64,000 nucleotides of DNA, from NCBI GenBank assembly GCA_025351185.1, contig JANXWJ010000118.1, positions 1 through 64,000 on the forward strand, written 5' to 3'. The number at the start of each line of letters is the position of its first letter. Within the stretch, counting starts at the first letter, position 1. Shown here in pieces: positions 9,142 to 18,634 of this stretch. The notes under the pieces were generated by a model. That model did no database searches and was not told where the DNA came from. It saw only the letters and a list, made by a program, of their open reading frames with translations. This stretch comes from Candidatus Nanopelagicales bacterium. Its GTDB lineage: Bacteria > Actinomycetota > Actinomycetes > S36-B12 > CAIYMF01. A program made the position numbers and the translations under genes.

Positions 9142-9898
9142 GGTGACCATCCTGCTCAGGGACCACTCCGCTGTCTCGCCAACGCGTAGGAACTCCGTCG
9201 GCCGGACGAGCGCGACGAGCCGTCGGCTCCTCGATCGTGGCGGAGTCAGTGTCGGTCGGTGGCGGCACGTCACGGCCGAAGGCCGGCGCTCCGGCGACCG
9301 ACCTAAACGACGTCGCGAAGCAACGTCACCAGTCCGAGGCGCGCTGGTCTTGGACTCCCCCCAGGTCCGATCCATCTCGATCCTGGAGGCGGAGGGCACG
9401 TGTGCGGGCACCGTGAACGGTCCGCCCGTTTCACACTGCCGGCAGCGTGGAACGCTACTGACGCGGCGAGCGGGGCTAGCTGGATCGGCGCATGCATCTC
9501 GCTAGGCCTGGAGTTGTGTCCAAGACGTCAGCGCACGACAGGGAACCCAACCGCTCACAGATCCCCAGTGCACCCGTGTCACGAAGATCCCACGACGCCC
9601 GGTCACCAGCGAGGAGGCCGGAACCGCCGAGATGGGATCCAACGAGACCGCTCCGCTGCCTGCCATCTCGACCAGAGGGCGATGCTCGACCATCCCGTCG
9701 GCCCGACGTATGAGCAAGCAGGCTCGTAACGTGTCGACCGTGTGCGTTCTGGGCAGGGCCGACGTCTCCAGCATCACGGCCCAGATGACCAGCCAGCCGA
9801 AACCGGCCGGTGGCCAGGTGAAGGCGATGCAGCACGAGACGAGATCAGATCTCTGCTCCGCATGGGCAATGTCGTCCAGTCGAAGCTCAAGACCCGGT
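9142..9898. other. Long intergenic stretch without a convincing gene
   Basis: No frame here keeps actinobacterial codon bias or a recognisable motif. A minus-strand frame at 9502-9936 contains one hydrophobic patch but otherwise mixed, low-bias codons. The region probably includes eroded DNA downstream of the broken HNH gene. Confidence 0.4.
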
Positions 9899-10722
9899 CT
9901 AGGCTGGCCATCCGCGCCACCACCCCGTATCCGCATGCCTGTGATCCGGCCCGAGCAGGACGGTGTTGTCGATGTCGGTCGAGCCGCCTGCTTCCCACGG
10001 GGTGACGTGGTGTGCGTGGGTGCGGCTCACGTCGACCCGGCATCGGGGGAACGCGCAGTGACGATCCCGGCGTTCGAGAGAGCGGCGCAGCCTCGGCGGC
10101 ACGCTCCGGTGGGTGCGTCCGACGTAGAGAACTTCGTGGGAGTTCTCCCTCAGCCACTCTGAGAGGTCCGCATCGCGATCACCCCGGACGTCGCAGGTCC
10201 GACGCCGCGCGAGGACCCCGGTGATCATGGCGTCGCACAGCATCCGGCTTACGCCACCAGAAGCGGATCGTCCTGGCCCGGTAGGAGGACCTCACCACCA
10301 CGACCGGATGTGATGTCGGCGATGTCGGCGGTGAGCACCACGTGGGGCTTGACCTCGTGGCGGGAGCCGAGCAGACCGTTCTCGAGCTGGCGGCGGGCGA
10401 GCTCCACCAACGCCAAACCCATGAGGTGAGTGCGCCGCGGGCGCCGCCCTTCGGCCGAGTCTGGGTCGACACCGTCGGGCCGTCGGTCCTCGACCAGGAG
10501 CCGTCCGGTGCGAAACCACTCGGTGACGATCTGGTCCAACGCCGTGGTCACGATGGCGCCGCCCTCGGCGTCGAGCCACCCATCGACCCGGACCGTGGCC
10601 TGACGGACTGCGAGCACCTCTGATGATGTGGCGGTCATCGGTGTCACCCCCGGTCGGTCATCGGGTGCAGCCAGCGCTCGCACGCTAACGCCCGGAGACC
10701 CCCGTGCCCAGTGGCTTGTCAC
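9899..10722 (-). pseudogene. DUF222 / HNH endonuclease, truncated and frameshifted
   Basis: Two frames join into one decayed DUF222-HNH gene of the type abundant in actinobacteria. From 10722 to 10249 the product carries the DUF222 end (VDGWLDAEGGAIVTTALD, LALVELARRQLENG, HVVLTADIADI). It stops at a TAA at 10249-10251, where a frameshift is needed to continue into 10243-9899 with the HNH part (VGRTHRSVPP, RDRHCAFPRCRVDVSRTHAHHVTPWEAGG). The usual N-terminal ~150 residues are absent, and the last residues diverge from the normal HHxxVHxxGW ending. The original role is uncertain; these genes behave like mobile or repetitive families. Confidence 0.8.
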
Positions 10723-10873
10723 GGCGGCACGGAAGGCTGTGATCGCGTCATGACTAGTTCAACTTGCGGGATAGTCCCTGCGGGTCGAGTCTTGGCCTGC
10801 ACCGGTGCGAGCCGGGCCCGCCGTTTCCGGAAGACGGCGGAACACTCATCGACCATGCCTCAAAGGGGCGGCC

Positions 10874-11701
10874 ATGTCTTCCACTGTCACGATGCTGTCG
10901 AATGCGCAATTCCAGACCGTATACAACGTCTTCTCGTTCGCACTCGCATCCATGCTCTTCACCTCGCTGTTCCTCCTGGTCTCCCAGGGTCGGGTGCTGC
11001 CGAGGTATCGCCAGGCCATCGTCGTCTCCGCCACCGTGTGCGGGATCGCGGCCTACCACTACATCCGGATCTTCAACTCGTTCAACGAGGCGTTCGTGCC
11101 GGCTGCCGCAGGCGGCGACTACACGCTCACCCCGTTCGGCTTCAATGAGGGCTATCGCTACGTCGACTGGCTGCTCACCGTGCCGCTGCTGCTGCTCGAG
11201 ACAGTCGCCGTGCTCGCACTGCCCAAGGCGACCCGCAGCGCTCTGCTGACCAAGCTCATCCCCGCCTCGGCACTCATGATCATCCTGGGCTACCCCGGCG
11301 AGATCGCTGCTGACACAGCGCCGAAGATGATCTGGGGAGCCCTCTCGACCATTCCCTTCCTGTTCATCCTCTACGTGCTGTTCGTCGAGCTCACCAAGTC
11401 GCTCGGTCGCCAGCCCGCAGACGTTTCCGCCACTGTCGGACGCCTTCGCCTGCTGCTCATCGCGACCTGGGGTGTCTACCCGATCTCGTTCCTCTTCCCG
11501 GTCTTCGGCCTCGATGGTGCCAGCGCCTTCGTCGCCCGCCAGGTCGGCTACTCCATCGCGGACGTCCTGGCGAAATGTCTGTACGGCTTGGTGATCTACA
11601 AGATCGCGCGGATGAAGAGCGCCGCCGACGACCCGACGTTCGCTGCCGTGGAGTTCGAGGAAGCACCCTCGAGCTCGTCGTCGCAGCTCTCGGCTGCCTG
11701 A
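10874..11701 (+). CDS. Light-driven proton-pumping rhodopsin (xanthorhodopsin/actinorhodopsin-like)
   Basis: This 275-aa protein has seven membrane helices. Helix C reads RYVDWLLTVPLLLLE, giving D98 (proton acceptor), T102 and E109 (proton donor), the DTE set of outward proton pumps. His62 in helix B can pair with D98. Lys234 in helix G (ADVLAK) binds retinal, with counterion D230. Leu106 is the green-tuning residue. Helix E has WG at 154-155, and Gly155 aligns with the fenestration glycine that lets xanthorhodopsin bind a carotenoid antenna. AAAGGGG precedes the ATG. A Blh-family gene follows, consistent with local retinal supply, though a strong hairpin separates the two. Confidence 0.95.
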   Translation: MSSTVTMLSNAQFQTVYNVFSFALASMLFTSLFLLVSQGRVLPRYRQAIVVSATVCGIAAYHYIRIFNSFNEAFVPAAAGGDYTLTPFGFNEGYRYVDWLLTVPLLLLETVAVLALPKATRSALLTKLIPASALMIILGYPGEIAADTAPKMIWGALSTIPFLFILYVLFVELTKSLGRQPADVSATVGRLRLLLIATWGVYPISFLFPVFGLDGASAFVARQVGYSIADVLAKCLYGLVIYKIARMKSAADDPTFAAVEFEEAPSSSSSQLSAA

Positions 11702-11788
11702 GCCCGGCACCCGGTCAGGGGCGACGGGTCACACCACCTTCGCTGAGACCGGATCCGCCCGCGCTCGTCCCGGACGGTGAGGCGGCAG

Positions 11789-11829
11789 GCACCAGGCCCT
11801 GGGATTCCCGAGATCCCAGGGCCTGGTGC
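11789..11829. terminator. Perfect 17-bp GC-rich hairpin between rhodopsin and blh
   Basis: GCACCAGGCCCTGGGAT pairs without mismatch with ATCCCAGGGCCTGGTGC around a 7-nt loop (TCCCGAG). It lies 88 bp after the rhodopsin stop. There is no U-tract, as is common for actinobacterial terminators. It could also act as an attenuator or mRNA-stabilising element for the rhodopsin message. Confidence 0.7.
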
Positions 11830-12048
11830 TCACGTCGGACCAGATCCGCAACAGGACCTTCTTGCCACATCACGCACCTCGCCCTCAGGGAAGTGCTGTC
11901 CGTGCTCCCGCGCCGCGCCGAACTCATCGCTGGCCCCAGTCTCGCCATCTCCTACCCCCTCCAGACATACGCGGTCACCCAGGGGCGCGACACCACCGGC
12001 CCGCCACTGACACCAGCGCCGCACTGCGGCGCGCCGCAGCGCCGACGC

Positions 12049-12975
12049 GTGGACGCCGTGCTGATCACCGGTCCGGTCGCGGTCGTCGCGGCGGTCCTCC
12101 TCAGCATCGGCACGGGCGCCGTCGGGTGGTCGCCGACCGTCCCCTCGTGGTCAGTCCCCGTGGCGCTCCTTGCTCTCGTCCTGGGCATCCCGCACGGAGC
12201 CGTCGATCACCTCACGCACGCACCCAGCGGTCGGCGTTCGCTGATGTTGTGGATGTTCGGCTATCTGACGGTGGCCGTCGCGGCCATCGGTGTCATCCTC
12301 GCGTGGCCCGCGGTATCGTTCGTCATCGTCGTCGCGATGTCGTTGTGGCACTTCGGATCTGGAGATGTCGAAGCCCGTGCGGATCTCAGCGCCGTCCCGA
12401 CACCGGAGTCTCACGGTCGCGTGCTGCACGCAGTGGCGTCAGGAGCGGCACCCCTCCTGCTCCCCCTCACCTCGACGTCTGCCGTCGCCGCCCTCGCACT
12501 CGTCAATCCCGATCTGTCGCCACTGCTCTCGTCTGGCGTCGCGACGTGGATCCGCGCCCTGGTGCTCGTGGTCGTCACGGCATCGATCGCCGTCGCGCTC
12601 AGACATCGAGACGGTCGAGGAGCACTCGAGCTGGCTCTGCTCACGACACTCGGTCTGGTTGCCACACCTCTTGTCGCCTTCGGCACCTACTTCGCCTGTT
12701 GGCATGCACTGCGACACACAGCTCGCCTCGCCCAGACCGCATCGGGGACCGACATCACCGGCCGGGAGCTCCTCGCAGTGGTGCGGGCCGGGCTCCCTGC
12801 CCTCGGCATAACGATCGGCGCGACCGCCGTCGGCGTCAGCGTCCTGCCCGGACGCTCGACGCTGCTCGGCCTCGGTCTCGCCGTCGTCTGGGGGCTCACC
12901 GTTCCGCACATGGTGGCGGTCGGGCGCTTCGATCGTCAGCGTCGGCTGGCCCGCCAACTGCCCCCGCCCGGCTGA
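12049..12975 (+). CDS. blh: Brp/Blh-family beta-carotene 15,15'-dioxygenase
   Basis: Blh cleaves beta-carotene to two retinals in the membrane, supplying the rhodopsin chromophore. From GTG 12049 the product is 308 aa with several hydrophobic helices, and carries the family's histidines: GIPHGAVDH (H49, D53, H54), LWHFG (H101), YFACWHALRH and a late PHMVAVGRF. The open frame continues upstream but loses hydrophobic character, so the start is my choice; GTG 12058 is also possible and there is no clear ribosome site. It lies downstream of the rhodopsin on the same strand. No carotenoid biosynthesis genes occur in this window, so beta-carotene must come from elsewhere. Confidence 0.85.
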   Translation: MDAVLITGPVAVVAAVLLSIGTGAVGWSPTVPSWSVPVALLALVLGIPHGAVDHLTHAPSGRRSLMLWMFGYLTVAVAAIGVILAWPAVSFVIVVAMSLWHFGSGDVEARADLSAVPTPESHGRVLHAVASGAAPLLLPLTSTSAVAALALVNPDLSPLLSSGVATWIRALVLVVVTASIAVALRHRDGRGALELALLTTLGLVATPLVAFGTYFACWHALRHTARLAQTASGTDITGRELLAVVRAGLPALGITIGATAVGVSVLPGRSTLLGLGLAVVWGLTVPHMVAVGRFDRQRRLARQLPPPG

Positions 12976-13034
12976 GACCGCACTGCGGAGGGTCCGCTGC
13001 TCAGTGCCCCGGATGCTCGCGATAGGACTGTGCC

Positions 13035-14666
13035 GTGACTTCAACTGTCGGAGACGCACTGCTCGACCAGCTTGCCGACCACGGGGTCCGGGTCTGCTTC
13101 GGGGTTCCCGGCGTGCACAACCTGCCGTTCTGGGTCGGTGCCGGGGTCGGGCGACGGCCGCGGATCGTCGGCGTGCGACACGAGCAGGCAGCGGGGTACG
13201 CCGCCGATGCGGCTGCTCGAGCCACCGGCGGTCTCGGGGTCGCGCTGACCACGACGGGACCGGGTTTCGCCAACGCCCTCGCGGCTTTCGGCGAGGCGTG
13301 GGCGTCCTTCTCGCCGCTGCTTCTCATCTCGAGCGAGGCCCCGCTCGGTCCTCGGCGCACGTCAGGGGCGGACGACGGCCTGCTGCACGGCATGCGCAGC
13401 CAGGTCGAGGTCATCACTGCCGGCTTCGGTGCACGCGCGGTGTCGGCACGTAGTGGCGCCGAGGCGGTCGAGGCACTGCCCGAGCTCGCGGCCCACGCGC
13501 TCGCTACAGGTCGCCCGGTCTACCTCGGGGTGCCCGCCGACGTGCTCGCCTCGTCCTGGACGGGGTCCAACCCACCTCCGTTGACACCTCCCCTCGCCAT
13601 CCCGTCACCTGGCGATGTGACTGCCGCAGCGGCCGCCCTGCACGGGCGCCGCGTGGTGATGTGGCTCGGTGCCCGTTCGGTGCCCGCGGAGCTTGACGTC
13701 ATCCGCCTCGCGGAACGCCTCGGCGCGCTCGTCGTGCCCACCTATCAGGCGCGCGGCATGCTCGCAGGGTTCGACGGCACCGTCACCGTGCCGCCACACG
13801 AACCCGTTGTGGCACGGGCGATCGCGGATGCAGATGTGTTGCTCGTCATCGGCGACGACCTGCACGGGATGACGACGCGCAACTGGACGATGCCCGTCCC
13901 GAGGTCCATCGTCGCGCTCACCGACGTTGTCGATGCGAGTCTCGGTGACTATCCGTTGGACGCACGCGTCGTCGCAGACATTGGTCTGGGAGTTCGCGCC
14001 CTGCTCGAGCAGCTCGACGACGCACCTGCGCTGCCGTACTCCGGCGCCGGAGCGATGTCGGCAGCGGTTCGCGCCGACATCGCGTCGGACGATCGCACGA
14101 CAGCGGCCGCGCGATTCGTCGCGACCATCGACGCGGGATGGCCCGATGCCGGCGCTCTCGTCGTCGACATGTGCATCTCCGGCTACTGGCTCGGCGGCTA
14201 CTCCAAGCAGTCGCGACCGCGACGTCTGCTCTACCCCGTCGGGTGGGGCACCCTCGGTTTCGGGCTCCCCGCGGCCATCGGTCCCGCGTCGCTCGGCATC
14301 CCCACCCTTGCCGTGGTCGGCGACGGTGGTGCGGCGATGGGACTCGGCGAGCTCGCGACGTACACGCAGGAACGGCTGCCGCTCGCGCTCCTCGTCGTGA
14401 GCGACGGGGGCTACGGCATGCTCCGCTATGACCAGACCGTCGCCGGAGACCCGCACCGCGGCGTCGACCTCGTGGAGCCCCGGTGGGAGGACCTGGCCTC
14501 TGCCTACGGGTTCAAGGTCGTGCGCACCGACGATCCCGGTGCCGGCCTGGCCCGGGCTCTCACGCAGGCGCGCGACGGACTGACGTGCGGCGAGCGCTGG
14601 ATGGTGGTGCTCGACCAGGCGTTCCACCCGCCGCGGACCACGTCACCCCGCTGGCGCGAGTCGTGA
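13035..14666 (+). CDS. Thiamine-diphosphate-dependent enzyme (acetolactate synthase-like)
   Basis: This 543-aa three-domain ThDP enzyme starts with CFGVPGVHNLPFW and RHEQAAGYAADAAARATG, where Glu50 is the cofactor-activating glutamate. A central domain follows (VMWLGARSVPAELDVIRLAERLG). The C-terminal domain carries GDGGAAMGLGELATYTQERLP, the metal/ThDP motif. Acetolactate synthases, benzoylformate decarboxylases and sulfopyruvate-like decarboxylases share this layout. The usual NN at the end of the motif is replaced by DGG, so I do not assign a substrate. The start is GTG. It stands alone between blh and an L,D-transpeptidase. Confidence 0.85.
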   Translation: MTSTVGDALLDQLADHGVRVCFGVPGVHNLPFWVGAGVGRRPRIVGVRHEQAAGYAADAAARATGGLGVALTTTGPGFANALAAFGEAWASFSPLLLISSEAPLGPRRTSGADDGLLHGMRSQVEVITAGFGARAVSARSGAEAVEALPELAAHALATGRPVYLGVPADVLASSWTGSNPPPLTPPLAIPSPGDVTAAAAALHGRRVVMWLGARSVPAELDVIRLAERLGALVVPTYQARGMLAGFDGTVTVPPHEPVVARAIADADVLLVIGDDLHGMTTRNWTMPVPRSIVALTDVVDASLGDYPLDARVVADIGLGVRALLEQLDDAPALPYSGAGAMSAAVRADIASDDRTTAAARFVATIDAGWPDAGALVVDMCISGYWLGGYSKQSRPRRLLYPVGWGTLGFGLPAAIGPASLGIPTLAVVGDGGAAMGLGELATYTQERLPLALLVVSDGGYGMLRYDQTVAGDPHRGVDLVEPRWEDLASAYGFKVVRTDDPGAGLARALTQARDGLTCGERWMVVLDQAFHPPRTTSPRWRES

Positions 14667-14788
14667 CATCTGGTCAGATCTCTAGGTACGTGGGGGAGAC
14701 GCGCCGCGGGACCATTCGGCGGATGCGCCGAGCGGGCGGCGCAACGTATAACGGTCGGGTAGGGGTCCTCGACGAGAGTGAGTCAGGC

Positions 14789-15583
14789 ATGCGGGCGCGG
14801 ATGCTGTCGGTCGTCGCTGCGTGCGCGGTGATCGCAGTCGCGTCCGCGCCGGTGGTCGTCAGTGCTGCGACCAACGGGCCGGTGCCGCCGCCCGGCAGCC
14901 CCGGAGCGCCGCAGCAGCACCCCACCCCGAAGCCCCCGATCCCGAAGCCTCCGATTCCGAAGCCGCCGACGCCACCGGGGCACGTGCCGCGCAGCTGGCC
15001 GGTGCTCGCTGGTGATCGCGGCCCGCTCGTCGACAACGTGCAGCAGCGCCTGATCTGGTTGGGCTATCCCGTGAAGCCCACCCACGTGATGGACCGGTCG
15101 ACCCTGGCCGCCGTCGTGTCGTTCCGCGGCAAGTGGGGGCTCGGGTCTGCGGCTGTCGTCACTGCCTCCACCTGGACGGAGCTCGCATCCGTCACGCGTT
15201 CGAAGGGCGTGCTCCCGTCTGCCTGCACCCGGTCGTCGCTGGTGCTCTGCGTCGACAAGACGGCGCGCGTGCTGCGTGTGGTGCGCAAGGGAACAGTCGT
15301 GCTCACGGTCGACGCTCGATTCGGCGGCCCCGGCTTCGAGACGCGCAACGGCACCTTCGGGGTCTATCGCAAGTCGCGAGACCACGTGTCGACGGAATAT
15401 CACACTCCCATGCCGTTCGCGATGTTCTTCTCCGGCGGCCAGGCCGTGCACTACTCCCCGTTCTTCCACCGCGACGGCTACCACGGGCACTCCCATGGCT
15501 GCGTCAACCTTCGCGACAAGACGATCGCCGCGCAGCTCTTCGGTGCGGTGCCCGTCGGCACCCGCGTCGTCGTCTACCCGTAG
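14789..15583 (+). CDS. Secreted L,D-transpeptidase with peptidoglycan-binding domain
   Basis: This 264-aa exported enzyme forms 3-3 cross-links or attaches proteins to peptidoglycan. Its parts, in order, are a signal peptide (residues 1-28, ending VVVSAA), a Pro-rich linker with repeated PKPPI units, a PG-binding-1 type domain (GPLVDNVQQRLIWLGY), and a YkuD catalytic domain. The active site is HGHSHGCVNLRD with nucleophile Cys238 and His236. Other YkuD signs are FGGPGFETRNGTFGVY and MPFAMFFSGGQAVHYSPF. ATG 14789 opens directly on the signal peptide. No operon partner is evident. Confidence 0.9.
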   Translation: MRARMLSVVAACAVIAVASAPVVVSAATNGPVPPPGSPGAPQQHPTPKPPIPKPPIPKPPTPPGHVPRSWPVLAGDRGPLVDNVQQRLIWLGYPVKPTHVMDRSTLAAVVSFRGKWGLGSAAVVTASTWTELASVTRSKGVLPSACTRSSLVLCVDKTARVLRVVRKGTVVLTVDARFGGPGFETRNGTFGVYRKSRDHVSTEYHTPMPFAMFFSGGQAVHYSPFFHRDGYHGHSHGCVNLRDKTIAAQLFGAVPVGTRVVVYP

Positions 15584-15809
15584 CCAGTGCCACGCCTCCT
15601 GCGCTACAACCGCGCGGATGGGGATCGGCTCTCGCTCTCCGGGCCGCCCCGCGGGTGACGGACGGCAGGTGACCTGCGTCTCGACAGGGGTTCGGGATTC
15701 GTCGGTCTGGGCATGTCTCCCCTACTCTGGGAGCAGATCCAGACCCGCGTCACCTTTGGTAGCTCTCATTGACGCGTCTTTTGTTCGCGCCAATAGATGA
15801 GGCTTATTC

Positions 15810-17048
15810 GTGACTGCCCTGATTTCTGACCCTACGCTCTACGTGCCCGCTGACGGCACCGACGCCCCCACTGTGACGTTCGCCGACCTGGGGCTCCCCG
15901 CCCCGCTGGTCGCCGCGCTCGTGCGCAGTGGCATCAGCACCCCGTTCCCCATCCAGGTCGAGACGATCCCCGACGCCCTCGCCGGGCACGACCTCCTCGG
16001 TCGCGGCAGCACCGGCTCGGGCAAGACCCTCGCCTTCGGCCTGCCGATGCTCGCGCGCATCGCTCACTTCCCCGCGCAGCCCAAGCACCCGCGCGGCCTT
16101 ATCCTCGTCCCGACCCGCGAGCTCGCGATGCAGGTCAACGACGCGATCGAGCCGCTCGGCCGCTCGCTCGGGCTGCACTTCAAGACCGTCGTCGGCGGTA
16201 CGTCGATGGACAAGCAGAAGTACGCGCTGCAGCGTGGTGTCGACGTCCTCGTCGCCACCCCTGGCCGCCTCGCGGACCTCATCCGTCAGGGTGTCTGCTT
16301 CCTCGACGACGTCGAGGTCGTGGTGCTCGACGAGGCCGACCAGATGTGCGACATGGGCTTCCTGCCCGAGGTCACCGCGCTGCTCGAGCTCGTCTCCCCT
16401 GCCGCGCAGACGCTGCTCTTCTCCGCCACTCTCGACGGTGACGTCGACAAGATCGTGCGCGAGCACATGCACCAGCCGATCCGCCACGAGCTCGACTCCG
16501 AGACCTCGCCGGTCGACACGATGGAGCACCACGTGCTCGTCGTGAACCGCGAGGACAAGGCAGTCGTCGCGACCGAGATTGCGCGTCGCCAGGGACGCAC
16601 GATCATGTTCGTCCGCTCGCAGCTCGGTGCCGAGCGAGTCGCCGGAAACATCGCCGACCGTGGCGTCAACTGCAAGGCGCTGCACGGCGGCATGTCGCAG
16701 TTCGCACGCACCAAGACGATGGCGGAGTTCAAGCAAGGGCGCATCGACGTCCTCGTCGCCACCGACGTCGCCGCCCGCGGCATCCACGTCGACGACATCT
16801 CGCTCGTCGTCCACGTCGACCCGCCGGAAGACCCCAAGGCCTACCTCCACCGCGCCGGCCGCACCGCCCGCGCCGGTGCCACCGGTCGCGTCGTCACCAT
16901 CGTGCTGCGCAACCAGCGCAAGAGCCTCCAGCGCCTGCACGAGAAGGCTGGCGTCACCGCGACCGAGCACACCGTCGAGCCCGGCTCCGACGTCCTCGCC
17001 GACATCACCGGCTCCAAGACCGCCCGCGAGGCCCGCGACAACGCCTGA
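15810..17048 (+). CDS. DEAD/DEAH-box RNA helicase
   Basis: This 412-aa helicase has all core motifs: Q motif (FADLGLP...Q49), GSTGSGKT at 66-73, PTRELA at 101-106, TPGR, DEAD at 174-177, SAT at 205-207, then MFVRSQ, DVAARGIHVDD and HRAGRTARAG in the second RecA domain. It is close to RhlE/DeaD types without a long C-terminal tail. Such enzymes remodel RNA in ribosome assembly or at low temperature. The GTG start has GATGAGG 7 nt upstream. The preceding 226 bp contain no gene and could hold a long 5' leader. Confidence 0.92.
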   Translation: MTALISDPTLYVPADGTDAPTVTFADLGLPAPLVAALVRSGISTPFPIQVETIPDALAGHDLLGRGSTGSGKTLAFGLPMLARIAHFPAQPKHPRGLILVPTRELAMQVNDAIEPLGRSLGLHFKTVVGGTSMDKQKYALQRGVDVLVATPGRLADLIRQGVCFLDDVEVVVLDEADQMCDMGFLPEVTALLELVSPAAQTLLFSATLDGDVDKIVREHMHQPIRHELDSETSPVDTMEHHVLVVNREDKAVVATEIARRQGRTIMFVRSQLGAERVAGNIADRGVNCKALHGGMSQFARTKTMAEFKQGRIDVLVATDVAARGIHVDDISLVVHVDPPEDPKAYLHRAGRTARAGATGRVVTIVLRNQRKSLQRLHEKAGVTATEHTVEPGSDVLADITGSKTAREARDNA

Positions 17049-17218
17049 CCCCCGCCGCGTCGCCCCGTCACCTCTACGTCGCCGCGTCGCCTTTGCGTCG
17101 CCGCGTCGCCCGTACAACCCACGATCCACGATCCACCGCACGACCCGACGCCCGCGTTCCCACTAACCAGTGGCCAACGCGGGCGTCTCCCGTTGCCCAC
17201 AAGCCACCACCCCTTTTC

Positions 17219-17342
17219 CGATGAATGTGCCCCAGCGTGCGGTAGGCGCAAGGAAACTTCCCCACTGAATCCACAGATAGGGCGCGTCCGATAGATGGAG
17301 GGCGGGATGGTTGCGCCTAGCGCACGTCGGGGCACATTCATC
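17219..17342. repeat. Dispersed intergenic repeat, two inverted copies
   Basis: The block 17220-17251 (GATGAATGTGCCCC...TAGGCGCAA) reappears inverted at 17311-17342 with 29 of 32 positions matching, around a 59-bp centre containing GGAAACTTCCCCACTGA. The arms could form a long stem-loop. The same two core blocks occur at 7.7 kb. The element sits between the convergent helicase and MFS genes. Just upstream (17050-17115) is a short array of GTCGCC-type units. Confidence 0.8.
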
Positions 17343-17372
17343 AGGAACAGCCGTCTGGGGCTGTTGCCGGGG

Positions 17373-18548
17373 CTAGGGGGTGGGGTCGGGAGGGTTGTGG
17401 GGGGCTACTCGGAACCAGGTGGCGAGCAGGGGTACGACGAGGAGAACCGGGATGAGGGCGGCGAAGGCCCAGCGCAGCGAGGCGCCTTCGGCGATGCCGC
17501 CGATGAGCGGGGCACCGATCACGAAGCCGGCGTAGTTGAACACGTTGACCCGGGCCACGGCGACGCCGCTCGAGGTCTTGTCGTGCGACGCCGCGGCCGT
17601 GAACGCCAGCGGGATCGCCGGGCAGATCGCCAGCCCGAGCAGGGCGAACGACGCGATCGCGAGAGCCGGGGTCGGCGCGACGGCCACTGCCGCAGCGGCC
17701 GCAACCGCTGTGAAGCCACCGATCCGGACGAGCTGCACGGCGCCGAATCGCTCGACCGTCAGGTCGACGATGACACGGCCCGCGACAGTCATGAGGGAGT
17801 ACGCCGCGTAGGCGAGCGCAGCGACGGACTCGGTGCTGCCGAGCCCCTTGTGCAGGTAGTCGGCGCCGAAGGTCGACGCACCTGAGTCGGCGATGTAGAC
17901 GCACATGAGGGCGATGCCGACGAGCGCCACGGGACGCCAGTGGATACGCGGCTCGCTGCCCTCGGCGGCCGCCGCCTGCACCGCCGTCTGCACCGGGTGA
18001 CCAGGGAGCAGGAACTGGCCGGCGTAGACCTGGATCGGGATGATCACGACAGCGATGAGAGCGAAGAACAGGCCGAGCGACAGAGTCGAGCCTGCTGCGG
18101 CACTCGCGAGCAGCGCACCGACGAATCCCGCGAGGCTGAACGCGGCATAGAACGACGCCACCACCGGCTTGCCGAGGTCGTCCTGTACCCGCACACCTTG
18201 GATGTTCATCGTGGCGTCGACGGAGCCGAGCCCGAATCCGAGCACGAGCAGTGCCACGAGCAGCAGCGCGACGCTCGGCGCGAAGCCGGCCGCGACGAGG
18301 GCGAGCGGAACGACCGGGCCCAGAGCGCGCAGGACCGGGCGGCTGCCGTGGCGGGTGGCCAGCGAACCGGCCACGACGCTGCCCACGCCGGCGACGATCG
18401 GCACGAGCCCGACGAGCAGACCCAGCGCTCCGTCGGAGAGCTCGAACTTGTTCTGCAGCGCGGGAACTCGCGACACGAGGGCTGCGAAGCACAGTCCCTG
18501 CCCGACGTACGCGACAGTGACGGCCAGGCGAGCTCGACGCAGATCCAC
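17373..18548 (-). CDS. MFS transporter (YbjJ/fucose-permease-like)
   Basis: This 391-aa protein has about 12 hydrophobic helices. Its N-terminus, RVPALQNKFELSDGALGLLV, and the loop ATRHGSRPVLR after helix 2 match the FucP/YbjJ-like branch of the major facilitator superfamily, which carries sugars or exports small molecules by proton coupling. SVDATMNIQGVRVQDDLGKPVVASFYAAFSLAG in helices 4-5 is another mark of this branch. The start is GTG. It stands alone and convergent with the helicase gene; the substrate is unknown. Confidence 0.85.
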   Translation of the reverse strand: MDLRRARLAVTVAYVGQGLCFAALVSRVPALQNKFELSDGALGLLVGLVPIVAGVGSVVAGSLATRHGSRPVLRALGPVVPLALVAAGFAPSVALLLVALLVLGFGLGSVDATMNIQGVRVQDDLGKPVVASFYAAFSLAGFVGALLASAAAGSTLSLGLFFALIAVVIIPIQVYAGQFLLPGHPVQTAVQAAAAEGSEPRIHWRPVALVGIALMCVYIADSGASTFGADYLHKGLGSTESVAALAYAAYSLMTVAGRVIVDLTVERFGAVQLVRIGGFTAVAAAAAVAVAPTPALAIASFALLGLAICPAIPLAFTAAASHDKTSSGVAVARVNVFNYAGFVIGAPLIGGIAEGASLRWAFAALIPVLLVVPLLATWFRVAPHNPPDPTP

Positions 18549-18634
18549 GCGCGCACGCTCTCACACCGCGATGCCAGGATGTCGCGTGTAGGGCGCACCG
18601 ACACGACCGTCCTGAGCCCGGACCCGCCGCGGAC

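Noticed and set aside
9502-9936. 144-aa minus-strand frame with a hydrophobic patch
   Set aside because: Codon bias is weak, no family is recognisable, and it overlaps the end of the broken HNH gene.
17050-17115. GTCGCC-rich tandem units as a possible CRISPR
   Set aside because: The units are short and contiguous, without spacers. No CRISPR array or cas gene is present in the window.
15804-17141. 445-aa minus-strand frame opposite the DEAD-box gene
   Set aside because: Asp/Gly/Val-rich shadow frame of a high-GC gene; the plus strand holds all helicase motifs.
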